Shown here in pieces: positions 47,716 through 58,649 of a DNA stretch of 64,000 bases. The notes under the pieces were generated by a model. That model saw nothing but the letters and a program-made list of their open reading frames with translations. It was not told the DNA's origin and made no database searches. The DNA lies in assembly GCA_029204225.1 (NCBI GenBank), contig CM055106.1, positions 7,920,907 to 7,984,906 of the forward strand, in the 5' to 3' direction. The stretch comes from Diphasiastrum complanatum (lineage: Eukaryota > Streptophyta > Lycopodiopsida > Lycopodiales > Lycopodiaceae). Position 1 is the first letter of the stretch. Each line of letters starts with the position of its first letter. The position numbers and the translations under genes were made by a program.

Positions 47716-48274
47716 TTCAAAAGATAAAGGCGCCAAGTGAGACAATAGATGGAATTGGTTTCATAGGCCTTTACATGCAGTTGCCCATGTGTTGAATCCT
47801 TTATGGAAGAAACTTGGTCCAGAGCACTTCCATGACCGTGAGCTTGAGGATGAGTGGTTTGAATACCTCCAAAGGGTCGTACCAGACGTTGCAGAGCAAC
47901 AAGCCTGCAACGATGAGCTCATGATTTTTTAGAGAGACTGCCTCACATATCAGAGGGCCGTGACACGAGATAGAGTCGGCCACTTGAGGCCAGTTTCTTG
48001 GTGGGATAAGTATGGAGCTTGCACCCCTAGATTACAATGCATTGCATTGAGAGTCCTCTCACAGAATTGCAACGAAGCAGCTTGTGAGAGGAACTGGAGC
48101 ATCTTCTCTCTCATACACACCAAGAAGAGAAACACGTTCTCCACAGCAATTAGAAAGGCTAGTATTTGTGCATTCAAACCTACGCCTTCTACATCATATG
48201 AGGGAGGCCAAAAAACCCATGCATGTAATAATGATTGTTTAAAATCACACGTGAGTCGTGTCGTGGATATGTAA
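47716..48274 (+). pseudogene. hAT C-terminal dimerisation region
   Basis: The 47960-48274 frame has PVSWWDKYGACTPRLQCIALRVLSQ and NEAACERNWSIFSLIHTKKRN, the conserved hAT C-terminal wording (WWxxxG...A.RVLSQ...SxCERNWS...IHTKKRN) that holds the last catalytic glutamate. The preceding part (KVQKIKAP, DGIGFIGLYM) is in another frame with a TAG. Confidence 0.85.
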
Positions 48275-48830
48275 ACTGTTTAAACTTTAAGTGAATCCTG
48301 ACTAGATTGACATTGCCAAGGTTCTCAATTTACCACCCAGGTTAGAGGAGGGGGAGGATATATATGCCCTCCTGCATCACAAGCTTCTTGCATGATCGGG
48401 TAGGCTTGAGGCTTGAGGCTTACTTGGTAATTGAAATTTGATTACTTGAGTCTTGTATTTTAATGAAAAGTTTCAAGATTGTAGTATGTACTATCTAAAT
48501 TCTAGTATCTACTATCTATGTTATCTCCTAGGCTTGAGTCTTCAAAGTTCAATTTTTGGGCAATGCTACAAATATCTATGTGTAGGACTTGTGACTCGAG
48601 GTGCATCACGACAGACTCAGGCTGTCACTGCTCGGCAGCAACTTCCAGAGGGCAGCTTCAATGGCTCTACTGATGAGACTGAGGAGAGCAACTATTAGAG
48701 CCAAAGGTCTTCTTCTGGTGAGGCCTCAGAGGTTGGGGATGGTGATGATGATGATCACTCGGAGGATGTGTAGGAGGCTACGATGCCACCCACCACTAGG
48801 AGGACCAGGAGGAGGTCCCAAACTCTACAT
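48275..48830 (+). pseudogene. hAT C-terminal tail
   Basis: IDIAKVLNLPPRLEEGEDIYAL near 48310-48380 and an acidic tail (EASEVGDGDDDDHSEDV) near 48715-48770, as in plant hAT proteins, in separate frames. Confidence 0.5.
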
Positions 48831-50968
48831 TTATATTATAGTTCATAGTCTAGAATCTAGGTCAAGGTTCGATATTTCATGATTTATCTAGATTCTCCTA
48901 GTACATAAGGGCACACAATAGACTACAGTTGACTCATGAGTCATGAATCTGGATTCAATATTTTCCATTAATTGTTCAGCTCATTTTGATATCATATGTA
49001 TTATTTGTGACATATGTATAGTTTGGTACTAGCTATTTGGTTATCACTATATAGTTCATAGATTCATTGTTTCCTTCAATGCTATTTGATTTTGCTTTTC
49101 AATGTATTATGTAAGTTGTAACTTCAAATTTCGATTAAATTGATTCAAAGATCAAACGCTCATCCAGTGTACTTAGCCTTCTAGTAACTGCTCATTGATA
49201 CTACTTACAACTTAGTAGTTATTACCTATGCTATAGTATGTACATGCTACTGATGTGTGATTGATGGTGGTATTTTGATTCTAATTTTAATTTTTTTGAA
49301 CAATAAACACTAATTTAGTTTCGGCTTTCAGTCTTCTGCTTTTTACAAGCAACAACAAACTTTCAAATGCATGTATTTAGCAGCAATATAGTATTTATAA
49401 GATTTTAGAAACATTTTAGACATTATAGATATTACTTCACAGGTTTTCAAACATCGCATAAAAAAAATGCAATTTTTTTTTGGTCGATTATTTTCGATTC
49501 GTTGAGGAGGGGCCTGGTTTGAAATCACGATTCGTGTCGATTTTTACGATTTTGAAAAGGTCAATTATGAACCGGATGGAAACACTAGTCCCCCTACATC
49601 TTCCCAAAAGTCTCCAATTAAAACTTGTGAAGTTTTAGGTAATGTAATCTTGTTAACATCGGCCAAAAAAATCATTATCATCATCTCTATTTTCTCTACT
49701 TCTACCTCTTCTAAATCAGCAAAAATGGGAGAGCATTGGATACTTATTTAAATAAAACAATTGACAACATCCTTTCAAGAATGAGCACTTAATTTCTAGG
49801 GACCACAGTTGGGTGTATTGTAAGTTTATTAAAAGGAAACTTGAGAGGGAGGTTTCCCCAAATGGTCACTTGAAGTTTTAATACACGTTGACGTCCGTCG
49901 TCTAGGGTGCATTTTCTTCCCCTTCAAATACGATTGAAGATGATGGTGCTGCAAAGTTTCAAAAAACGTGGAATGGCGAAAAGCAGCCATTCAATAATAT
50001 TATACTCATTCTCATTCGTCAAACCATCAGGAATGACGATTCTAATAAGCCCGTCGCCTCGTCGCCCAACTTTCAACTAATAATAATAATATAAATTAAT
50101 ATTTTATGAAAAGAGAAGTGATAATTATATTATTCACGTAAGTGGACATTGGCAATACCTTGTTGACCACGGCCAAACTGTCGCCACCCGCACGGCCCCC
50201 CAAATATGGTCACGTCAAACATTATTAAAAGCAAAAATGGACATGTCATCATGAAGGACAATTTTACATGTGCATTATGTTGACTCTTAGACCTGAATGT
50301 CGCTCCGAATCGTAGGCCCTAAATGCGTGTGATAGAGTGAGAGATTGGAGAGTGAGAATTTATCGCCAAGAGAGGCCGTGTAATTTATTAGGGTTAGGGT
50401 TACTGTGCCACCATAGTGGTATGACAAGTTTTAACAATTGGCATCATTTAAGAATTACAATTTGTGTATCGAAAACAATTTTTTTACATTTTATGAATTT
50501 CAATGCCATGCAAAACTTTTTAGATAGGGCTTTAGTTAGGGTTAGTTTGACAAAATATGCAAGAGAAAAATGTGGATTCTCTTGCATAATACCGATGCAG
50601 CATGTGATGGACGAGCTATATATAATCGATAAGAAGATATTTCATTTTATCGTTTCATTTTAGATTTATAGGTTTTTAATATGGCTCAAAATTAGATGCT
50701 TTTAGTTATAAATATTAGGTTTTAAGGTTTTATTTTAACCTATGATCGATTCCATAATAAGTTTGTGGGGTTTTTATAAGGTTAGTTTTACGAGCACTAA
50801 TTACTGCTACATATCTTTGTCAAAAATCTCAATGGAAGTGCTTCGATACCCCAAAGAAAAACTAGGGTTTAGCTTCCTAAAAATCAAATGAGACATTAGG
50901 GGGATGAGAGAGAGAGAAGAATGTGACTTGTTATATAGAAAAGGAGATTCTTACATGCATAGGGGTGC
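48831..50968. other. intergenic, AT-rich, nothing recognised
   Basis: No protein domain. Poly-T patches near 49465-49480. No transposon ends were recognised with confidence. Confidence 0.45.
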
Positions 50969-51274
50969 CTAATGAAACTCATCCTTATTTACATCATCAA
51001 CACCAGGGGGAAGATCATTAATATCAAAATAAATTATATCTGAAAATTCATGAAGCGCTTTGCTCAAAATGCAAAGAGTCTCAGCCTCTGTGAAATAAAA
51101 AAGATCCGACATATCCGATAGTGTCAAAAAAGAATTATTATCTATATTACAAGTAGGTAATGTGATTAGAGATTTATCAGAAGGAGAAAGGGTAGTGGGT
51201 GTTCTAGGGCCTATAAACGATGCCCTATTTTGAACAGTGTTGGTTGATTCTGACGAATCCCCAAGATACTCGGA
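50969..51274 (-). other. unassigned open reading frame, minus strand
   Basis: 101 codons open on the minus strand, without an ATG at the upstream edge, ending in TAG at 50969. It contains ESTNTVQNRASFIGPRTP, a Ser/Thr/Pro stretch and an acidic end (DINDLPPGVDDVNKDEFH). Directly upstream, in another frame, is a compatible SQRPPRSKVRGALE segment, so an older longer frame with an indel is possible. I do not recognise it; it could be an exon or a decayed retroelement protein. Confidence 0.3.
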
Positions 51275-52829
51275 CAGAGCAACTCAAGAGCACCTCTCAC
51301 CTTAGACCGAGGAGGTCTCTGAGAAGACGAGACTAATGAAGACTGAGAGCCGATTATGAGAGCCGAGAAATACTAGTTAGGAATGACAAGTAAGAACTAT
51401 GTAAGCCTCATGGTGAATCTCGGAAGATGGAATGACCATGTAGGAACTAGTATTTCTAGGCAAATGTAATAAATGCAAGTAGGCCCCTCTTAAAGAAAGT
51501 GGAGTGAGCCACCTTTTGATGGTGACCTCTAGTGGAGAGCAGTATTCCACTTGTAATTTGTGAAATGTGGAAATTCCACTAGGATGCCACCTAAGGAGCT
51601 CTCTTGCTTATTTAAGAGATTCCCTCTTTGTGAAGAGGAGCTTTTTGTGAATTGTATCGACTCCATGCTGAAATAAGAAGAGCCTCCACAAGTTAGATGC
51701 ATCCATTGAGCTCCTTGATCATAATGGTTTTCTTGAGTGATGCCCCTATGATCATGCCCTTCCATTCATTGTGTGTGGTTGTGGATTGTAGAGTGGATTA
51801 GTTTTCTTGTTTCCTAGTTGTGGATTAGTTTTCATTTCTTGTTGTGAATTAATATAGGAATCAACATTCAAGTAAACTAAATAGGTTAGAAATGTGGCAT
51901 AAATCTTGCATATCCTCTAACATTCTAGTCCTTGATGTTCTTGGGATGTCCAAGAATCAAAAGACTGGTTGGTTTCTTGATTCTTGGACCTCTAAAATGC
52001 TGTAGATTAATTCTTGTTTCTTGTTTTGTCAATTTATGCAAGTATAGTAGTGCTTGGGATTTGATTTCAGTTCATTTTGCAGCAAGGTAGAAGTAAGAAT
52101 CCATCATTGTTCAACTGAGCAGTAACATAGATCATTTGTTGAATGCATTGGCTTGCATTTTGGTTGATTATGCATGTGCATTTCAGTTCAAGAGAGACCC
52201 ATTCGAATGTCCTCTGACAGGCAAGACATAATACTACAAAGATAATCTGTCCCTTCTGCCTGGTTTGGCATTGTAAGATTAAGAATACATCTAATGAATG
52301 CCATGAAGCCTGGTAACAAGCAGAAATAGTTCTAAAGAAGAAGCAAGCAAAAGAACAAATAGTAAATAGATCCTCTGGAGTAGGGGATCTATAAACAAAC
52401 ATGATCAAAATCTGTACAATCATCTAAACTAACACTTGTATCAATAAATTTTTTTTCTATATCTATGGGCTTGGACTTGTCAGATTTTGTACCGCTGGAA
52501 GAAACAGCTTCAAAAGTAAAAGCGGTAGCATCTGAATCGTCAGAAATATTTAACAAAAGAAAAAAAAAAAACAAATGCAGACTGAATCTCTACAAATCTA
52601 CATTTTTTTATTGTGTATTTGACAATCATCTACAGACTTGAAATCAATGGAGATAAGTGTCCTTCAAGAATGATTTACTCACTCTCATACAAGGTTCACA
52701 ATATGCCTCTTTGAAAATGAAGTCACAATCTTTCAACCTATGAATGAAAATATCATGCTTACTTCTAGCACATTCAAGAGTAACTAGACATGACAACCAC
52801 CTTGCATTCCATACTTTAGAATTCAAAGC
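51275..52829. other. intergenic, nothing recognised
   Basis: Short broken frames on both strands without family motifs, and no clear repeat. Confidence 0.4.
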
Positions 52830-53650
52830 AACTTAATTACAAACTTTGACAAATGAAGTACAAAATGTACCCCCCCTCTCCAACTTGCATTTCTTTGTCC
52901 ACAAAAATGAGCGTTGATAGCTCCATTTTTGCTCTTGTGGCTCTCTTTGAAATAGTTGAAGCTCTTGGATTTTGCTCCTCCTCTTGATCAAGCTCCTCCT
53001 TGATCTCAAACATATCTTTTCCAATATGATTCTTAGAGGATTCATCGTTCAAGGTCACAAACATTGTGTCTCCACCATTTCTTCTTGTGCTTGCAAAATG
53101 TACATCCAAATGGATCAACTTAAGAGGGTGAGTAGTCTTAGTGATAGAGTTAGGGAAAGGCAACCTATATGCTTTAGCCAAAGCACATCCTTCACAAACC
53201 TTTTCCTCCTTTGCCATGGATCTTGGAAGGCCTAGAGCAAGCTCCTCCTTGCACATGGCTTCCATAGATTGTGACCAAGCCTCTCGTGGCACAAATTAAA
53301 TGTGGTCATATTGTCTTCCTTGGCTACCATCACAAATTGGTTAGGATCAACAAAAGCATGCAGCTTAAACAACCTCCCAAACCTTCTTCCTCTTGCTATG
53401 ATCTTCCCATTCTTCTTGATGTTGCATGCATTTGAGGTGAACTCCGCAAAAAATCCATTGTCAAGCAACCTACACAAAGTAAGCTCTTAGTGATGCTAGG
53501 AATGTAAAGTACACCATCTATCTTGATCTTCCTTGAAGATCCCAAGCATAAAGGTATGGATCCTATGATTTTTACCTTACAAGCATAATCATTTGCTATA
53601 AAAATTGACTTGATAATGGTGGGATGAGGTCCAACGGGTCGGTTGAACAA
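52830..53650 (-). pseudogene. copia protease end, GAG-pre-integrase and integrase start
   Basis: Minus strand. 53396-53650 has IIGSIPLCLGSS, DGVLYIPSITKSLLCV (back part of protease). 53232-53477 has the FNLCHERLGH histidine pair. 52837-53292 has KVCEGCALAKAYRLPF (cysteine pair) and HPLKLIHLDVHF, where the aspartate of the HTD motif is kept as HLD. After about 52950 the sequence no longer resembles integrase. The protease active site is missing at the upper edge. Decayed copia fragment. Confidence 0.75.
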
Positions 53651-53659
53651 TCAGATCGG

Positions 53660-54530
53660 AACGATCCTACTACTGCGCGGAAGCAATGGTCGACAAATTC
53701 TCTTGGTACGTGCACTACTATCACAGTAGGTGAACACAAAATTAAATAGAGCTTAATTGTGTGGCTTTTAGCAAAAGTAGAAGACCAGACAATTGGACAA
53801 AACAATGAAAATGTCAGACAAGAAGACATAGTAGCAAATCATACAATTCTGACAAGAACTCTAAATGCAATAAAAGACAATGATTGATTTAGAGTAGTGT
53901 ATGGAAATACATGTCAGTTTGATGCTATGAGCACAAGACAATAGCGGGCAAAACTGCGTGCTCAATAAGCTAACTCCGCTTTGTAAAAGCTATGAGCTTA
54001 TTACTGACAAACAGTCTGAAGAAAGAATCGATGCATGAAAGCAACTACAGTGTCTGTCTTGTGATCAACATTAATTGATTACATTACAATAGTTATCTAT
54101 ATACAATTTTCATTTGTGCAGATGAGTGTACAAAAGAGATGGCATGGAGCCATTGTGCCATCTAAAGGAGATTGTGACTGCTATTGTTATTGTCAAGTTG
54201 TTTGCACTATACAAGAAGTGAGCATGAGGAGGCTTCAACTATTCGGACGTCGAGCAAGTCGTTGTTGTGACCAATTGGGTAACTGACAAGTCGGACCTCC
54301 TAATAAGTCGGACAAGTCGACTAATCGAGAGAGTCAATAAGTCGGACTCCCCGATATGTCAGCCAAGTCGGGCTTTCCCGATAAGTCGGCCAAGTCGATA
54401 AGTCAGGGGCCATTCTCTTGCTTGTCTTCAATAGAGTTGTATGACAAGACATGTAAATTTGTAGCAATATGAATTAAACCTGATTAACATGGGATTTAGG
54501 AGAGTAGAGGAGATAAATCCAATACCCCCC
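53660..54530 (-). repeat. copia LTR-like sequence with AAGTCG array
   Basis: On the minus strand a purine-rich tract with wording like the RNase H end lies at about 54525-54600, followed by sequence related, though diverged, to the one at 54600-55269. 54250-54410 carries eight AAGTCG words in about 140 bp. This appears to be an LTR with an expanded short repeat. The limits are approximate. Confidence 0.4.
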
Positions 54531-54599
54531 CTTAATCTGGATCTGTGAATGCCTTGATCTTCAAACTAAGCCATGCACAAAATGGAGGAAGAGAAGTGA

Positions 54600-55269
54600 G
54601 TCAGTTCGACAAGTCAAAGATTGTAAGCGACTTATCGAGCGTAGCAAAATTGTCCTCCTTTCCTAATGCATGACTATGCCTATCAATATTGAATAAAATG
54701 TAATGATAGAAGTCACGTTCAATCTTTTAGCAACTAACTTTGAAATCGTCAACACTAAAGTGATTGCATAGCCAAACAATAAAGTATTGAATTATCAGAC
54801 AAAAGTGATATGAGATTTATCAACTACAAAACAATCACAGAGATGCATACATTCTGACATAATACTGAATGCAATGAAAGGGGATTTATACTAAGCAATT
54901 AGATCGTGGATTGCAATAGCCAATTGGCCATAAGCTGGCATCTATCCAGTTAGGACTTCCCAAAAATTTACTTGCTAAACGGTTAGGACAAGTCTTTAGC
55001 TTCAATTCAAGTGGAACAGTAACTGTATTTCATTAACATGGCCGAAGTCTTCGACTTTTTTCGGGGACGTCGATATGCTGGATGATGTCTAATATGTCGG
55101 AGCCACCTATGAGTGATTCTCGAGTACTTCTGCAGATTGTGTAGAAACATGAACAAAACTACAGAACTAGATAATAGAGTGGATGAAGATTAAAGATCAA
55201 TTATTTGGTTGAGCCACACCAATAAGGAGAAAAATCCAACACTCACGTAGTAGAATAATCTAACACTCC
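54600..55269 (-). repeat. copia 3' LTR (minus strand, approximate)
   Basis: On the minus strand the AAGGGGGAG tract behind the RNase H stop (55273) is followed by TGTTAGATTATTC. The body shares blocks with 53660-54530 (for example a TGTCAGAAT...TTGTCTGA series), so the two look like diverged related LTRs in tandem. Confidence 0.45.
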
Positions 55270-55272
55270 CCC

Positions 55273-55725
55273 TTAATCTGAATCCATGAATGCTTTGACC
55301 TTCAAACTTAGTTCTGCACAAAATTTCATGTGTGCATTTAAGCTTAATGCTTTAGTAAAAGTATCCACTATCATATCTTGCATTTGACAATATTGCAAGT
55401 CAACCTCTTTGTCGATAACTTTGCTTTTGACAAAGTGATATTTAATCTCAATGTGCTTACTCCTAGAATGAAATCGAAGGTCGGCTGATAAAGCAATGGC
55501 ACTTTGATTATCACAAAATAAAGTTGTCGGAGCATACTGATTCAGACTGATATCTGAAAGTAAGTTTCTCAACCATATTGCTTCCTTTGTAGCTTGACAA
55601 GTTTCGATATACTCTGATTCAGTGGAAGATAGAGCTACCGTCATTTGCTTGCGACTATTCCATGAAATAGGATCATTGTTAAGGAAGAATGTAAATCCAA
55701 AAGTGGATTTACAAGTGTCCTAATC
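55273..55725 (-). pseudogene. copia RNase H
   Basis: The 123-codon frame 55273-55644 carries VALSSTESEYIE (glutamate), EAIWLRNLLSDI, TLFCDNQSAIALS (aspartate) and HIEIKYHFVKS, QMQDMIVDTFTKAL. Upstream in the same frame, PISWNSRKQM and CKSTFGFTFF belong to the domain front. The polypurine tract lies at the stop. Near 55740-55860 a further piece may be GAG-pre-integrase, which would mean that integrase and reverse transcriptase are deleted. Confidence 0.8.
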
Positions 55726-55740
55726 GTTTGTGTGCCAAAT

Positions 55741-56529
55741 CACTTTGAGAAATTATAGTCGCCAATAATCCATTACACTTGGAAACCACAAAATTTACCT
55801 TAAACAAGTCACAAGTTTTGCTATGAAACCCATCAACAATCACTTCATAACCTTGTCTCTCTTGATATTTTTTGTGGTTTTGAATTGTCTTAGAAAGCCA
55901 ATTTGTGTTGTTTTTTTGAGTTTTTTGTTGTATAGATCAAATCTTATGTAGATCTGAATTTTCTAGCAAGTGTACTTTCATATTAGTGATGAAATTTATG
56001 ATGCATGTTGGATCTTTCCATGATTTATGATTCTAGGCTATGTTTTGGTCAAAATTGCTTGGTTTTTCATGCTTTTTGACACAAAATAGATAAACAACCA
56101 AAATTCAGCAAGATCAGATCAATTATATGGCTATAATTCTATAAATTGGTGTGCATGTGTTAGAGAAAGAGTTGCATGTCATGAATTTCCACTTTGTAGT
56201 GAACAAAAAATTGAAAAAGAGCTAAAAATTATGAGTTTTTGCTTGTTTCTTCATAAAGTGGATAGTAGGTGGTTGTAAAGCGGGTGAATCAAAGTCTTTT
56301 GAAGCTTTCCTTGAAGATAGATCCAAGAATTCGAGCAATTGAGCTTGTAGGAAGTCAAAAAAGTGCAAAAAAAGACCCTTTTTTGTGATTTTTGGGGTAT
56401 GGATCTCTCCAAATCCATAAAAAAATCATTCTGGATTTCTTTATAGCATGATTAGCATTCTTTTTTTATCTTTCCAGCAAGCTATCAGACCTATAAATTG
56501 ATGGCCGGTGGTGGTGAGATTTACCAATG
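55741..56529. other. stretch with little recognised
   Basis: Apart from the possible copia piece at 55740-55860, no coding domain. It may include the leader of the Ty3 element that starts just to the right. Confidence 0.35.
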
Positions 56530-57060
56530 AAGTCAACTACCTGGGATGCTTTTGTGGAAGTCTTTAAAACAACTTTCATGATAGCTGATGACATTGACTA
56601 GTACCTAAAATTTGTGAACTACAAAATGGGTACAAAGAGCTTGGACTCTTATATCCAAGAATTCATGGACCTATGGAATAGGGTTCCATCATTCGATGCA
56701 AAGTTGGCACTATGGTAGTTTGTCCTAGGTTTGTCAGTCGACTATCAAAATGAATGCAGGCGAAATGTGCTTTAAAGTCTCGAGGATGCGTTTTGAATTT
56801 CAAAAGCATATGATTCCACATGGTGGCATCCAGGAAGCAGTTTGCACAAATTCTAACCACTTTGAAAACCAAGAAGAGGAAGAAGCGCGGTCCAAACCAA
56901 ATAATATATTTTGACGAATTGGATCAAGCATCATCGGAACTCAAGAAACCGAAGAGAAAGAGATTCAGAAAATCTATGTCCTAGGAAAAGACTAAAAAAG
57001 AGAACTTATGTTTGGTTTGTAAAAAACCTGGACATGTGATGAAGTTTGTCCAGACATAAA
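56530..57060 (+). pseudogene. Ty3/gypsy gag with CCHC knuckle
   Basis: TTWDAFVEVFKTTFM, LDSYIQEFMDLWNRVP and LGLSVDYQNECRRNVL are Retrotrans_gag landmarks. A zinc knuckle (CLVCKKPGHVMK then C after a frame change) lies at about 57006-57055. Several in-frame stops. Confidence 0.75.
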
Positions 57061-57064
57061 TAAA

Positions 57065-57385
57065 ATGTCGGCTCATATGATCAAGATCCTAGGATGTAAT
57101 GGTAAGACTTTGGAAACTAACCTGACAGATTGTGAGTGTGAATGTTCTTTCAGTACTGCTTCTTTCTTGCCTAATGAACTTTTATGTTTAACTGGCACAC
57201 TTAAAGATCAAGAAATGAGTATTCTATTGGACAATGGTTCAACTCATAATTTTATTAATTCTCGTCTTGTGCAGAAACTCAGCTTGGAAATTGAAGCCAA
57301 CAATCATAGATATAAAGTTTGTCTAGGGTTTTTTTTTGTACCACCAAACCATGCTTTTAGCCAGCAGTTCCACTCAATACTCTAA
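57065..57385 (+). pseudogene. Ty3/gypsy protease
   Basis: 107 codons. The active-site block is SILLDNGSTHNFINS (DNG in place of DSG/DTG). The front half of the domain ends near YKVCLG, after which the frame no longer resembles protease. Confidence 0.7.
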
Positions 57386-57439
57386 CAAAAGTGATTGTAA
57401 ATAAAAAAAAGAAGAGGAATTAACCTAGTCTCCGTCAGT

Positions 57440-57860
57440 TCTTTGGAATGAGGAATTCAATCGGTGTTTTGAGAAACTTAAAACATTGGTTGTTTCAGCT
57501 CATGTGTTACAAATTGCAAATTCAAACTTACTTTACGTCATGAGAACTAACGCAAGTGATATTGCAATTGGAGTGGTTCTACTAAAAATGGATAGGCCAC
57601 TAGCGTTTAAAAGCAAAAAATTCACTGATCCTCAGTTATGTTATACTACACAGGGAAAGTAATTGTTTGCAATAATCCATGCACTTAAAACCTGGAGTCA
57701 CTACTTGTATGGTAGTAAGTTTATAGTGTATACGGATCACTAGACTTTTAAGTATCTTTGCAATTAACATGATCTTTGGGGGAGGAAAGCTCAATGGGCT
57801 GAATTGATACAAGAATTCAATCATGAAATCCGTTACATAAGAGACAGCTCTAATCAAGTT
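57440..57860 (+). pseudogene. Ty3/gypsy RNase H, broken
   Basis: FEKLKTLVVSAHVL, RTNASDIAIGVVL (first aspartate replaced by asparagine), FAIIHALKTWSHYLYGSKF and YTDH, with stops, then WAELIQEFNHEIRYI and a damaged ADALSR block. Confidence 0.75.
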
Positions 57861-57889
57861 GCGATGCTTTTAGTCGGATCAGGAACAAG

Positions 57890-58628
57890 TTGTCATTCAC
57901 CCAGATTTCCACAGATCTATATCTTTCGCTAATAGGAGAATATGAATTAGACTCCCATTTTGGTCATTTTTGGAACATTGTTCAGACCGGAAGAAATGTG
58001 GATAGTGTTGAGTTGAGTACACGGGGGACTCAACTAACAAAGAAAGATAAGAAGATTGTGGGACATTTTACCATTCGAGATGGATTGCTATTTTGGAATG
58101 GAAAAGGTTGTGTTACCTGGGGATGAGGAGCTCAAACAAAAGATTTTGTTTGAATGTCGTGACATACCCTGTGCAGGACATCTCGGTATACACAGGATTC
58201 TGGACTTGGTTAAAAGAGAGTTTTATTGGCCAAATCTCACACCATATGTCGAGTCATATGTGATTAAATGCAAGCCCTGTCAACTAGCAAAGGCTGATGA
58301 ACACCATAAGGCTGGTGGTTTGTTGCATCTGTTAGATATCCCTGATAAGAGATGAGAAAACATATCTATGGATTTTGTAGTTGGACTTCCTTAGACCCAA
58401 CGGCAAAATGATTCTATTTGGGTTGTAGTGGATCGGTTAATTAAGTTAGTTGCTTTCATACATAGAGATCCTAAGGTCACAGGTCACTTTTGGTCAGCAG
58501 TATTCCATAAACTGGAAACTTTCTTGAGTTTAAGTTCTTCTAATCATCCTGAATCAAATGGCCAAACAGAAAGGACTAATCAAACTATGGGGGATATTTT
58601 GAGAACATATGTTTCTGATAGCATTTAA
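57890..58628 (+). pseudogene. Ty3/gypsy integrase, broken
   Basis: 58056-58355 carries HLGIHRILDLVKREFYWP and CKPCQLAKADEH (HHCC zinc region). In other frames MDFVVGLP, VDRLIKLVAFIH and, with a deletion before it, TGHFWSAVFHKL and NHPESNGQTERTNQ follow. The second aspartate region is missing. Confidence 0.8.
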
Positions 58629-58649
58629 CTCCACAAAAGACACATAGAT

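Larger units (their letters stand above)
44527..48830 (+). mobile_element. hAT-superfamily DNA transposon remnant
   Basis: In order on the plus strand: a BED zinc finger, an N-terminal transposase segment, the DUF659-type core, a second core block with NVVQVIADDATNCKG, and the C-terminal dimerisation region. These are spread over 4.3 kb with spacers that may be introns or insertions. Terminal inverted repeats and target duplications were not identified. The limits given are those of the coding matches. Confidence 0.75.
56530..58628 (+). mobile_element. Ty3/gypsy element lacking reverse transcriptase
   Basis: Plus strand: gag (56530-57060), protease (57065-57340), RNase H (57440-57850), integrase (58056-58628). 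Reverse transcriptase, normally about 1 kb between protease and RNase H, is missing. The right edge meets copia pol sequence at about 58630-58650. Confidence 0.8.
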
